64,000 nt of DNA from NCBI GenBank assembly GCA_965116785.1, contig OZ220731.1:3596001-3660000 (forward strand). Direction: 5' to 3'. Numbering within the stretch: position 1 is the first letter of the stretch; each line of letters opens with the position of its first letter. Positions 35,741 through 43,913 of the stretch are shown in pieces. The translations under genes were made by a program, and so were the position numbers. Source of the DNA: Bin87 sp965116785 (lineage in GTDB: Bacteria > Chloroflexota > Dehalococcoidia > Lucifugimonadales > UBA3495). The notes beneath the pieces are model-generated. The model was not told the origin of the DNA, did no database searches, and was given only the letters and a program-made list of their open reading frames with translations.

Positions 35741-36058
35741 TTACTGGCGGCGCAGTCGGTCCACCTCGTTGGTCAGGGCTTCCACCTGGCTTTCCAGCTC
35801 ATTGATTCGGTCCAGCAATCTGAGGGCCACCTCGGCGCCGGCAAGGTTCACGCCCATTTCGTCGACGAACCTCTTTATCCGCCGCAGCCGGTCCACGTCG
35901 GCCATGGAGTACAGCCGCTGCCGCCCGCCGGATCGCGAGGGCATCACCAGGCCCACGCGCTCGTAGTAGCGCAGGGTCTGCGCGTGCAGCCCCACCATGC
36001 GCGCGGCCACGCTGATGACGAAGCAGGGTTCGGTCGCGAAGTTGTGGTCCGGCGTCAT
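35741..36058 (-). CDS. hspR: HspR, MerR-family heat-shock repressor
   Basis: 105 aa from the ATG at 36058 (GGAGGAAG upstream). Winged-helix MerR-type N-terminus VISVAARMVGLHAQTLRYYE and GLVMPSRSGGRQRLYS, then a coiled-coil C-terminus (LLDRINELESQVEALTNE). HspR binds HAIR operators and needs DnaK as co-repressor in actinobacteria. Its place between dnaJ and clpC fits autoregulation of this operon. No perfect HAIR inverted repeat is visible in the 37.1-kb promoter region. Confidence 0.9.
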   Translation of the reverse strand: MTPDHNFATEPCFVISVAARMVGLHAQTLRYYERVGLVMPSRSGGRQRLYSMADVDRLRRIKRFVDEMGVNLAGAEVALRLLDRINELESQVEALTNEVDRLRRQ

Positions 36059-36092
36059 CTCGCTTCCTCCTTCATCATAACCATCATTGACC

Positions 36093-36120
36093 GTCATTCC
36101 GGCGAAAGCCGGAATCCAGA
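36093..36120. repeat. REP-like hairpin R4 between dnaJ and hspR
   Basis: CATTCCGGC, GAAA, GCCGGAATCCAG: a perfect 8-bp stem with a GAAA tetraloop (36096-36115) immediately after the dnaJ stop. It could modulate the dnaJ/hspR mRNA ratio or simply be a dispersed REP element. Confidence 0.6.
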
Positions 36121-36122
36121 AC

Positions 36123-37034
36123 TCAACCCCGCGTCTCGCCTTCCGCGTCGCGCAGTTGCTCGAAGATCTGGCGCTGCTCGTCGGTGAGATTGGTCGGCAG
36201 GGTCACGTTCACCACCGTGTACAGGTTCCCCCGGCTCTCCGGATCGTTCAGCCGGGCCATGCCCTGGCCGGCCAGCCGGAACCGGCGCCCGTTCTGCGTC
36301 TCCGGCGGCAGCGTCAGCTCGATCTGCCCCCGCAGCGTCTGCACCGTCGCCGTCCCGCCTAGCACCGCGTCCAACAAAGGCACATCGACAGTGGTGTTGA
36401 GGTCATCGCCATTCCGCTCGAACCGCCCGTGGGGCTGCACGGTCACCAGCAGGTTGAACTCGCCGCCGGCGTTGCCGCCCGCCGCCCTGTTGCCCGCGGA
36501 AATATGCACCCGGCCCCCGTCGGCGATGCCGGCCGGAATCTTCACCTCGAGCCGGCGCCCGTTGGGCAGGCTCACCAACCGGTTTGTCCCGTGGTCGGCC
36601 TCCTCCAGCGTTATCTCCACCGGCACGTCGGCGGGCCGCGACCGGAACCGCTCGCCCATGCCGCCGCCCAATCCGCCCAGCAGGTCCGACAGAGTCGCCC
36701 CGCCGGTGGAAAACGAAAAGCCACCCGGGCCGCCCCCGAAGTTGCCCCCGCGGAAGAACTGTGAGAAATCCGCCCCGCCCCGTTGGTCGAACCCCTGCCG
36801 GTCAAAATGCTCCGCCTGTTCCCAGCGGTCGCCATATCGGTCGTACTTGGTGCGCTTGTCCGCGTCCGACAGCACCTCGTAGGCGGCGTTGATGGTCTTG
36901 AACCGCTCCGCCGCTTCCTCGTCGCCCGGGTTCACGTCCGGGTGATGCTGCCGCGCCAGACGGCGATACGCCTGCCGGATCTCCTTTTCCTCGGCGCTGC
37001 GTGGTACACCCAGTATGTCGTAGTAGTCAGCCAT
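36123..37034 (-). CDS. dnaJ: DnaJ/CbpA-type J-domain co-chaperone
   Basis: 303 aa from the ATG at 37034. The J domain is at residues 1-70 (ADYYDILGVPRSAEEKEIRQ, with HPD in RQHHPDVNPGD), followed by a G/F-rich linker (about 90-135) and two C-terminal substrate-binding domains. The zinc-finger domain of canonical DnaJ is absent, so it is CbpA-like. The upstream in-frame ATG at 37064 is rejected because the promoter's -10 box (37071-37076) would place the transcript start almost on it. First gene of the operon with hspR and clpC. Confidence 0.92.
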   Translation of the reverse strand: MADYYDILGVPRSAEEKEIRQAYRRLARQHHPDVNPGDEEAAERFKTINAAYEVLSDADKRTKYDRYGDRWEQAEHFDRQGFDQRGGADFSQFFRGGNFGGGPGGFSFSTGGATLSDLLGGLGGGMGERFRSRPADVPVEITLEEADHGTNRLVSLPNGRRLEVKIPAGIADGGRVHISAGNRAAGGNAGGEFNLLVTVQPHGRFERNGDDLNTTVDVPLLDAVLGGTATVQTLRGQIELTLPPETQNGRRFRLAGQGMARLNDPESRGNLYTVVNVTLPTNLTDEQRQIFEQLRDAEGETRG

Positions 37035-37070
37035 TGCGGCCCCTGCCTGCACTAAAATGGTCATATCCCC

Positions 37071-37099
37071 ATCATATCAAAGGATGCCTTAGTCTTCAA
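37071..37099 (-). promoter_or_regulatory. Promoter of the dnaJ-hspR-clpC operon
   Basis: On the minus strand, TTGAAG (37094-37099), a 17-bp spacer, and TATGAT (37071-37076): a near-consensus housekeeping sigma-factor promoter. It points away from the hsp20 promoter, and the two -35 boxes are 28 bp apart. Confidence 0.7.
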
Positions 37100-37127
37100 T
37101 AACTTGATGCGGTTAACACAGAACAAC

Positions 37128-37156
37128 TTGACAATTGCCTATCAATTTTGTATAGT
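37128..37156 (+). promoter_or_regulatory. Promoter of hsp20
   Basis: TTGACA (37128-37133), 17-bp spacer, TATAGT (37151-37156): close to the perfect sigma-70-type consensus. The spacer contains the dyad CAATTGCCTATCAATTTTG. Direct repeats AACTTGA at 37101 and 37125 flank the region between the divergent promoters and are candidate operators (inference). Confidence 0.72.
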
Positions 37157-37226
37157 GACATCACCGGCCCAGAGCGCGGCCAACTAGACCCTCGGCCACC
37201 GCGCCGATGACCCTGGAGGAAAGAAT

Positions 37227-37706
37227 ATGACGACCGTACAGCGATTTGACCCCTTCCGCGACATGCGCCACTTCAACCGCCTGTTCGCCAACCCGATGTG
37301 GGCTGCCCATCGTTGGGCCGATCCCCGGAACGGTGGCGTTGAACCCGCGGGTGAAGCCTGGTCCATCCCCATGGACGTGAGCCGCAACGACCAGCAGCTC
37401 ACCGTGACCGCGTCCCTCCCCGGTTTCGTGGCCGGTGACGTGGACGTGTCCATCAGCCCCGACCGCGTGCTTTCCGTCAAGGCCGCCCGCCAGGCGGTGG
37501 TCGACCACGAGGGCGAAGAGTACCTGCTGCGCGAGCGCCGCTTCGGCAGCTTCTCCCGCGCCATCCGTCTCCCCAGCGACCTCAACCTGGACGACCCCTC
37601 CGTCGCCCTGGAGCACGGCGTCCTCACCGTGAAGGTCCCCGTCGCCGAGGCCGCCCAGACCCGCCGCCTGGAGATCTCCGGCCCGTCCGGAGCCGACGCC
37701 TGCTAA
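37227..37706 (+). CDS. Hsp20/alpha-crystallin small heat-shock protein
   Basis: 159 aa. N-terminal arm FDPFRDMRHFNRLFANP, then the alpha-crystallin domain (about 45-150) with SIPMDVSRNDQQLTVTASLPG, the strand REREFGSFSRAIRLP-like segment, and the signature LEHGVLTVKVPVAEA. It holds unfolding proteins in an oligomer. Start after GGAGGAAAGAAT. Transcribed divergently from dnaJ-hspR-clpC from its own strong promoter and ended by a clear hairpin terminator. Confidence 0.95.
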   Translation: MTTVQRFDPFRDMRHFNRLFANPMWAAHRWADPRNGGVEPAGEAWSIPMDVSRNDQQLTVTASLPGFVAGDVDVSISPDRVLSVKAARQAVVDHEGEEYLLRERRFGSFSRAIRLPSDLNLDDPSVALEHGVLTVKVPVAEAAQTRRLEISGPSGADAC

Positions 37707-37733
37707 ACGCTAGTGAGATCCCGCGGGTGATGG

Positions 37734-37765
37734 ATTGGAGGTGTGGGCGATGCCCCGCCTCCAAT
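37734..37765 (+). terminator. Terminator of hsp20
   Basis: ATTGGAGG and CCTCCAAT form the stem base around an inner GGGC/GCCC pairing, followed by TTTCTT. It begins 28 bp after the hsp20 stop. Confidence 0.75.
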
Positions 37766-37792
37766 TTTCTTGCGCCCGCGTTCGGCTGGTCC

Positions 37793-37842
37793 GCAAACAT
37801 CCAGTCATATCCCGTCCATCCTGCGCATCCATGTGAAATTCC
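37793..37842 (+). repeat. Dispersed repeat R3 fragment
   Basis: CCGTCCATCCTGCGCATCCA followed by TGTGAAA, similar to the copy before cofE. Confidence 0.45.
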
Positions 37843-37962
37843 CGGTTGCCCGCCAACCGCGTACGCGTGAGCGAGGCACGATGTTGCGCCGTTTCTCGCC
37901 CTGCGTCATAATCCGCCGCACTTGTCGTGCGCTTTATGTCGACAAGAATGGAGGGAAATCTT

Positions 37963-38916
37963 ATGCCGCAAGCCGGTATTCCGTCGGAGCAGGAAGTGTT
38001 GGGCTGGTTTGACAGCCTGTCCAACTGGGGTAGATGGGGCGATGACGACGAGTTGGGCACGCCCAACCTGATTACTTCCGAGAAGACCCGCGAGGCTCTG
38101 GCCACCGTTCAGGAGGGTCTTTGTGTCTCGCTGTCACGAGACGTTACCTGGGACCCGGCCCCGGATGTGCCGGCCCCGCCGGTGCACTACATGATCGAGA
38201 GCGGCGAGGGCTGGGCCACCGGCGACAAGGTGTCCAACCGTCCTTCCGCCGTGGCCATGGACTACATCGGCATGATCTTCCACGGCGTCTCCGTTACCCA
38301 CGTGGACAGCCTGGCCCACTTCTTCTGGAACGGCCAGACCTACAACGGCAAGCCGGCCCACATGGTGTCCACCAGCCTCGGCGCCACCGTGTGCTCGGTC
38401 GAAGCGGCGAAAAACGGCTTCATCACCCGCGGCGTGCTGGTGGATGTGCCGTTCGTCCGCGGCATCGACTGGGTGGAGCGCGGCGAGGGCGTAATGCCCG
38501 ACGACATCCTGGCCGCCGAGGAGCGTTGCGGCTTCCGCATCGAGCCTGGCGACGTGCTCCTGGTGCGCACCGGACAGCTCCACCGCCGCACGGTCGAGGG
38601 CCCCGTTTCCCGCGAGGCCGGTTCCACCGCCTGCCAAGCCGCCTGTCTCCCCCTGTTCAAGGAACGCGACATCGCCGTCCTCGGCTCGGACACCGGCAAC
38701 GACGTCAGCCCGCCTCAGTATCCGGGACAGCTCACCAACCCGGTGCACCAGGTTTCCATCACCGCCATGGGCCTGTGGATCCTGGACAACGCCAACCTTG
38801 AGGACGTCGCTGCAGCGTGCCGCGAACGCAACCGCTGGACCTTCATGGTCAGCATCAACCCGCTGCGCCTCCAGAACACCACCGGCTCTCCCGTCAATCC
38901 CATTGCGGTGTTCTAG
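37963..38916 (+). CDS. Cyclase family protein (kynurenine-formamidase-like)
   Basis: 317 aa from the ATG at 37963 (GGAGGGAA upstream). The family metal motif HxDxxxH is visible as HVDSLAHF, and other conserved parts are DDELGTPNLI, RGVLVDVP and PGDVLLVRTG. Members of PF04199 hydrolyse cyclic amides or formamides using a divalent metal. Substrate unknown; SAR202-like genomes often carry several. Its stop codon TAG lies within a 9-bp sequence (GTGTTCTAG) duplicated on the other side of a MITE insertion, so the end of the gene coincides with the insertion point. Confidence 0.85.
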   Translation: MPQAGIPSEQEVLGWFDSLSNWGRWGDDDELGTPNLITSEKTREALATVQEGLCVSLSRDVTWDPAPDVPAPPVHYMIESGEGWATGDKVSNRPSAVAMDYIGMIFHGVSVTHVDSLAHFFWNGQTYNGKPAHMVSTSLGATVCSVEAAKNGFITRGVLVDVPFVRGIDWVERGEGVMPDDILAAEERCGFRIEPGDVLLVRTGQLHRRTVEGPVSREAGSTACQAACLPLFKERDIAVLGSDTGNDVSPPQYPGQLTNPVHQVSITAMGLWILDNANLEDVAAACRERNRWTFMVSINPLRLQNTTGSPVNPIAVF

Positions 38917-39059
38917 CATGGCCTGTGCAAAGTCGCCTCGTATCCCTTTACCGCTCATCCTGAGCTTGTCGAAGGATGCTCATTGCAATCGACGGATGGT
39001 TCGACAGGCTCACCATGAGCGGATGAAAAGGACTTTGCACAAGCCCTGGGTGTTCTAGC
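38908..39059. mobile_element. MITE-like element (R1) with 9-bp target duplication
   Basis: The element at 38917-39050 (134 bp) has imperfect inverted ends: left CATGGCCTGTGCAAAGTC, right GACTTTGCACAAGCCCTGG. Between them is a hairpin built from CCGCTCATCCTGAGCTTGTC and GACAGGCTCACCATGAGCGG. It is flanked by direct repeats GTGTTCTAG at 38908-38916 and 39051-39059. It has no coding capacity, so it is non-autonomous. A decayed relative is at 12582-12705. Confidence 0.8.
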
Positions 39060-39211
39060 CGGCGGCGAACGCGGATGCAGGTTAGACCAGGTCGCAGCGG
39101 CAAAAATCCGCCCAAACGCCAGTCCGTTCCATTGACACCATCGCGGCACTAAGGTATTACTCAACTTGGGCTCACAATAGGGGCCCAGCAATCACCGGAG
39201 GTTATTATCCC

Positions 39212-39367
39212 ATGACAACTCAGGTACAGATCTACTGCGTCAAGTGCAAGGCGAAGACCGACTCGCGGGATGTGCAGGGCGTCACCATGAAGAACGGCCG
39301 ACCGGCGACACAGGCGATTTGCACTGTCTGCGGCACCAAGAAATTCAGGATCGGCGCCACCCCGTAG
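39212..39367 (+). CDS. DUF5679 small zinc-ribbon-like protein
   Basis: 51 aa, MTTQVQIYCVKCKAKTDSRD and onward. Two CxxC pairs (CVKC near 9-12 and CTVC near 38-41), the block VTMKNGRPATQAIC and the end KKFRIG are characteristic of the DUF5679 treble-clef family found in Chloroflexi and archaea. It probably binds one zinc ion; function unknown. GGAGG lies 11 bases upstream of the ATG. A stand-alone gene followed at some distance by a bidirectional hairpin. Confidence 0.85.
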   Translation: MTTQVQIYCVKCKAKTDSRDVQGVTMKNGRPATQAICTVCGTKKFRIGATP

Positions 39368-39492
39368 CCTGTCGCGGACATCCGTTCAATGCCATCCGCA
39401 TTCTCAGCGTTGCTGAGGTCCCGGCCGGGCGTGAATTGTTGAGCATATAACTCGGCAACCAGGAGGCCGCACGGCCCCGCAGTAGTCACCGG

Positions 39493-39523
39493 AAGGGGCG
39501 CCGGCCATTGGCCGGCGCCCCTT
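39493..39523. terminator. Strong bidirectional hairpin
   Basis: AAGGGGCGCCGGCC, loop ATT, then GGCCGGCGCCCCTT: a perfect 14-bp stem between the convergent DUF5679 and oxidoreductase genes, 22 bp past the stop of the latter. Confidence 0.75.
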
Positions 39524-39544
39524 CTCACATCCTGCCGAGCGGCA

Positions 39545-40969
39545 TCATTTCTTGCCGCTGCCCGCGAACCACCGTACCAACTTTCCAGTCAGCCCCGTCG
39601 TCAGGGCATCCAGGTAAGTATCCCAGGCTACCTGTTGGTTCCCGGTCGCCAGCGACGGATACGCCTGCATCGTCCGGGCTACGTCTGCCATCTTGAGCCC
39701 GTTGTCGCCGGCCAGCGTCCATGCCTGTAGTGTTTCGGCCGCCCGTTGGCCCACGACCGTAGCGCCCAGTGTCTCCCCATTGTTCCGCCGCACGACCTTG
39801 ATGAACCCTTCCGTGGCGTCCTCGGTCACCGCACGGTCGACACGCGCCATCGGCAATATGAACGCCCGCACCTTGTCGCCAAACCGCTGCCGGCCTTGTT
39901 CTTCCGTGTAGCCTGAATGGGCCACCTCCGGGTCGGTGAACGTCGCCCAGGGCGGATGCTGCGGCCGTCCCCGAGAACGCCCGGGCAGCAGCATGTTCCG
40001 CACCGCCATCGCCCCCTGGAAACCGGCGTAGTGCGTGAACTGGTACCCGCCCGCGCAGTCGCCGGCCGCGTAGATATGCTTCACGCTGGTACGCAGAAAA
40101 TCGTCGACCGTTATCCCTCGCGGGCTGTGCTCGATCCCAGCCTTCTCCAGTCCCAGGCCGTCCACTCTGGCCCGTCGTCCCGCCGCCACCAGCAGCGCAT
40201 CGCCTTTTATCGTCCCTCCGCCGGCGCTGACCAGTACACACGGCCCGTCGCCCCCGCGACCCACCGATTCCACCGGCGCTGACAGCCGCAAACAGATCCC
40301 ATCCTGCCGCAGAGCGCGGGCTACGACCTGGCTCGCCTCCGGCTCGTCGTTGGGCAGTACTCTGTCCGCCGCTTCCACCAGCGTCACGCGCGAGCCCAGC
40401 CGCTGGCATGCCTGCGACAACTCGCATCCTATCGGGCCGCCGCCGATGATCACCAGTCGCTCCGGCAGCGCGTCCAGGTTCCAGAACGTTTCGTAGGTCA
40501 GGCGCGGCGTGTCCTCCAGTCCGGGGATTGGCGGGGTGAACGGCGCCGCTCCCGTGCAGATCAGAAAGCGCCGCGCGGATACCTCGCACTCACCGACGGT
40601 CAAAGTGTGAGCGTCCCTGAACTCGGCGCGCCCCTTCAGTACCTCGATCCCCTCCGACCGGAGCGCATCCGGTGACTCCTGGGCGTAAACTTCCTTCACT
40701 GCGCGCTTCACCCAACCCATCACGACGCTGAAATCGACCTGGTGATCTTTGGCGGTGATCCCGTACCGGTTCGCGTTCCGGACGATGTGCGCGGCCTTCG
40801 CGGCGTGCAGCAGCGCTTTACTCGGGACACACCCGGTCCAGGTGCAGTCGCCGCCAACCCGGTTCGCCTCGATCAGCGCCACGCGCTTCCCCAATCGGGC
40901 CGCGAACCGCGCGGCTGTCAGCCCGGCGGAACCGGCTCCAATCACGGCGATGTCATATTTGACGGGCAT
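39545..40969 (-). CDS. FAD-dependent pyridine nucleotide-disulfide oxidoreductase (MerA/Lpd-like)
   Basis: 474 aa. FAD site IAVIGAGSAGLTAARFA, redox cysteines C42 and C47 in GGDCTWTGCVPSK, NAD(P) site VIIGGGPIGCELSQ, second FAD motif HIYAAGDCAGG, and a C-terminal dimerisation domain. In dihydrolipoamide and mercuric reductases a His (and Glu) from the partner subunit follows near the C-terminus. The equivalent segment here is MQAYPSLATGNQQ, with Q in place of His, so the active-site base is missing. Probably a divergent mercuric-reductase-like enzyme of unknown substrate; no merR or merT nearby. Confidence 0.85.
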   Translation of the reverse strand: MPVKYDIAVIGAGSAGLTAARFAARLGKRVALIEANRVGGDCTWTGCVPSKALLHAAKAAHIVRNANRYGITAKDHQVDFSVVMGWVKRAVKEVYAQESPDALRSEGIEVLKGRAEFRDAHTLTVGECEVSARRFLICTGAAPFTPPIPGLEDTPRLTYETFWNLDALPERLVIIGGGPIGCELSQACQRLGSRVTLVEAADRVLPNDEPEASQVVARALRQDGICLRLSAPVESVGRGGDGPCVLVSAGGGTIKGDALLVAAGRRARVDGLGLEKAGIEHSPRGITVDDFLRTSVKHIYAAGDCAGGYQFTHYAGFQGAMAVRNMLLPGRSRGRPQHPPWATFTDPEVAHSGYTEEQGRQRFGDKVRAFILPMARVDRAVTEDATEGFIKVVRRNNGETLGATVVGQRAAETLQAWTLAGDNGLKMADVARTMQAYPSLATGNQQVAWDTYLDALTTGLTGKLVRWFAGSGKK

Positions 40970-41192
40970 GTCTACTCCAACCTCCGGGGTATACCTACTA
41001 TACGTCCCCGAATAGCGGTCAGATCAACGCGGCTGGAATAGTACGTAGGTTGCCGGGGCTCACCCGGTCCTGTGGTCGGTGGCTGTGAGGCTGTTTGCGG
41101 CCGCCTCGGCCCGTTCAATCACACGCACCGGCTCCGACCGCAGAAACGTGGCGCGGGCATCGTAATCCGCGTCGTGTCGCTGGTTTCAGCCG

Positions 41193-41776
41193 TCACCTCG
41201 GCAACGTCTTCGCATAGGAGACGGGGGGCGCGGCGGGTCTTTCCGGCAGTGCGTCCGAACCCTCAACCAGGGTGATGCTCACGGCAACGGTGTCGCCAGG
41301 CGTCCATTCCAGGTCGTCGGCCTTCCACCAATAACGCCCGCAGCGACGGTAGCCGGCTTCAGGCTGTCGGATGCGACGAACTCCTGGTCGCCGATTGCCA
41401 GTGTGAAGTCTTTCGGGAGTTCGCGACTGATGTTGAGGTACAGCCCTTCGTCGAGGGTCAGCATGGTCAACACCCGATATGAACGTTCGTCCAGCGTAAA
41501 TGACTGGTCGGAGAGCGCTCCCATATCGTCCCCTCAGGTCGAGTGCCCGGTGATAGCGGGAACCTATGAGGTTCTCGAGCCTACGGTCAGCGTGGCCGAC
41601 CAGGCGGCTTGTGGGTCTTCGGCACTCTGGGCAGACGCCAGACTCCCGGTGAATAAGGCAACGCCCAAGCACGCAAGCAAAGCGAGGCATGCAAACACGA
41701 GCAGGATCATGCGCCAGGTGAAACGCCTGGCCAGGGTGTGATGTACTTTTTCTATTGCGATGGCAGTTATAAGCAT
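41193..41776 (-). pseudogene. Frameshifted secreted beta-domain protein
   Basis: Three reading frames together reconstruct one protein. The N-terminus (ATG at 41776) has a signal anchor (MILLVFACLALLACLGVALF) and AAWSATLTVG, then stops at about 41570. A second frame gives GALSDQSFTLDERSYRVLTM and LPKDFTLAIGDQEF down to about 41330. A third gives RYWWKADDLEWTPGDTVAV and ends at 41193. The WSATLTVG ... LSDxxFTLDxxxYxV ... LPxxFTLxxG pattern is a beta-domain seen in exported proteins of this kind of bacterium. Two frameshifts imply inactivation, unless sequencing error. Confidence 0.6.
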
Positions 41777-41894
41777 CCGCCGTCTCCAGATTGTTTGTAT
41801 TGCCGCAAGCCGGTATGCCGGGGCAGTCGTCGGCGCGCTCCAAATCAATACGGCGCTTCAAATGACGACCACACCCGACGCCGATGCGTCCCAT

Positions 41895-42557
41895 GATTTC
41901 AGTTATGCCCTCTCAGTCCTTTCCGACCTATGCGTCAGGACGTGCTTGGTGAGGCCGGCCGCGTGCGGCTGGCCATGAGAGGGTTTGAGCTCCACGACCC
42001 GCTTTATCGACGGTTGTGGGAGCACGGTTCGACGTTGTCGTCGTTGATGTCCAGTTATCGGGTTGCGTCGGTCGAGTGACGCTGTGTTCGTTTCCGACCG
42101 GCGCTCAATTGAGCTGACAATGGTTCGCCATGACACCGCTCGCTGCCAACTCGAGGGCGGCGGGATTGTTCGTCGGGGCGACTATGCGAAGGGTCCAAAC
42201 CCGATTCGAGCGTCCGCGCCGTCCCGCAGCGAGGGATGCCGGCGCCATCTCCGACGCCTGAGCGATTGTTATACGCCGCGCGATGCAGACTTCCGCGTCC
42301 GCCGGCCGGACAGACCGAGCCGGGTGTGACCCGCCGCCATCCGAACCGACCATGGGCTATGCGAGCGGCTGTTGGTTTGGGTCGTGGACTAGGTCCAGGG
42401 CGTGGGGCGTAGGTGGTAGGCGAGCATATCGGTTGCACTTCATGTATCTGCTTCCAAGTTTTGGCGTTCGAACCTGTGTATCCCAGTTTGGTATCGGCGC
42501 TTGTGTCTGATATCGCCATCAACGCTAATGGGCAGGACGTGACAGGTCAATCGCAAT
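41895..42557. other. Region without a supportable gene
   Basis: No convincing gene. One short frame (41930-42079, plus, 49 aa, MRQDVLGEAGRVRLAM ...) is a possible remnant, but I recognise no family in it. Open frames on both strands look random. Probably decayed DNA between the pseudogene and the IS21 fragment. Confidence 0.4.
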
Positions 42558-42983
42558 TCATGAAGAAATCGTGAATGTGTTGTGAGATTGCCGGTCCACG
42601 GTGTGAAGATGCCTCCGTGCGCCCACGCTCGCCGCGGAGTTATTGACGGCGATGGCCCTGGTCTCGCCGGTTGGACCTTTCCCAAGGCGACGCGGCAGCC
42701 ATCGAACGTTGCCGAAGGCCGGTACCTGGCCCAACTCCCTCAACTCCCGCAGCAACACCGCGCAGTTTTCCAGACTCTCCCCCATGGGCCGGTCAATATG
42801 CTCGGCGTAGGCATGCAGCTTCGACCCTCGCCGAGGTCGCGCTTTGGGTCGTATCGCTTCCGGCGTCTTCAAATACCGCAGCGCCGTATTGCGCGCCAAA
42901 CCCAATTCCCGAGCAATCGCCCGGGCCGAATGGCCGGCGCCTTTCATCTCATAGCTCTGTTTCACGTCTCCACCTCTTAGCAA
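42558..42983 (-). pseudogene. IS21-family istA transposase, N-terminal fragment
   Basis: The frame begins MLRGGDVKQSYEMKGAGHS, the helix-turn-helix N-terminus of IS21 IstA, followed by ARAIARELGLARNTALRYL and HIDRPMGESLENCAVLLREL. After about 95 residues the similarity stops (the integrase catalytic core is missing) and an unrelated tail runs to the stop. No istB follows. It is therefore a truncated IS21 relic. Confidence 0.75.
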
Positions 42984-43353
42984 GCTCTTCTGGGACCTCC
43001 GCCGAATGTCCGGCGATGATGCCCACGCTATCGATGATGCCCACGCTATCGAGGTGGCTCAATTCCAATCCGTAATTTTTGGCTCAGTCTAAACTCGTGA
43101 ATGACACAGAACTACCCGGCGCCTTCTGGAGGGGTGTCCCGCTGCGAGACGGTGCAGCCAGGCATTGGCGCCCAGCTCACCCAATGACAGGCGACGCGCC
43201 CCTCCCTCTCCCCACAGATTGGCCGATCCGCAGGACCCTTTCAACATACAAATGACAGTTCCTGGCGAGCCGGGTGCGCGTGCGGCACGATCCGAGTTGC
43301 TGTTATCCTAGAAGCAGTTCTTCTACTTCACCCACAACCAGGAGGGGATCACC
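42984..43353. other. Gap with IS remnants
   Basis: Between the istA fragment and a DinB gene. It contains an 18-bp tandem duplication (GATGATGCCCACGCTATC, about 43014-43050) and the IS110 left-end copy at 43115-43252, itself next to a diverged R2 end (43253-43285). No gene. Confidence 0.55.
43115..43252 (-). mobile_element. Transposase-less copy of the IS110 left end
   Basis: On the minus strand it reproduces the first 138 nt of the IS110 left end at 15005-15142 at high identity (TGTATGTTGAAAGGGTCCTG, ATCGGCCAATCTGTGGGGAG, CACCGTCTCGCAGCGGGACA). The outer flank ACGCGCACCCGGCTCGCC resembles the R2 target motif seen at the intact element. Homology ends before the transposase would begin. It is either a deletion remnant or an element kept for its RNA. 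Confidence 0.7.
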
Positions 43354-43884
43354 ATGTCCGCTGCCGCCGATGGCCTGATTTCGGCCCTGGAAAACAACTT
43401 CACCACCGTCGACCTGGCGCTCAAAGACCTGGATGACGACGAATTCGGGCGGATTCCGGCCGACGATTGCAACTCGGTGTCCTGGATCCTGTGGCACCTG
43501 TCCCGGGTCATCGATTCCTTCATACACACCCGGCTGCGAGACCTGCCGCAGCTGTGGGACGCGAACAACTGGGAGCAGCACTTCGGGATGCCCGAGGGCG
43601 GCGAGAACCGCGGCCTGGGCTGGACGCACCAGATGGTGTGCGACTGGCAGCCGCCGTCCCGGAAGTTGCAGATGGAGTACTTCGAGCAGGTGCGCGCGGC
43701 GCTGCGCGAATACCTGCCCGGCCTGACGGAAGCCCAGATGCAGCAGGCGAAGATCATCCCGCCCGTGTCGGAGCCGCGAACCGTGGCGGCGGCGCTGGGG
43801 CAGATGACCTGGGACTGCGTGTCCCACGGCGGGCAGATCGCTTTCCTGCGCGGGATGTACAAGGGGATGGGCTGGCACCGGTAG
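43354..43884 (+). CDS. DinB/DfsB family protein
   Basis: 176 aa, start after AGGAGGGGATCACC. Four-helix-bundle DinB pattern with three metal-ligand histidines: SWILWHLSRVIDSF, a middle helix, and CVSHGGQIAFLRG near the end. The family includes thiol-dependent transferases using bacillithiol or mycothiol and damage-induced proteins of unknown activity. Single gene, convergent with dtd. Confidence 0.85.
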   Translation: MSAAADGLISALENNFTTVDLALKDLDDDEFGRIPADDCNSVSWILWHLSRVIDSFIHTRLRDLPQLWDANNWEQHFGMPEGGENRGLGWTHQMVCDWQPPSRKLQMEYFEQVRAALREYLPGLTEAQMQQAKIIPPVSEPRTVAAALGQMTWDCVSHGGQIAFLRGMYKGMGWHR

Positions 43885-43913
43885 AGCGGCAGCCAACCCG
43901 GTTCAGTTCGCAG

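Noticed and set aside
42055..42522. A 155-codon minus-strand frame.
   Set aside because: Composition is random-looking and it has no ribosome site or known motif; the region looks like decayed DNA.
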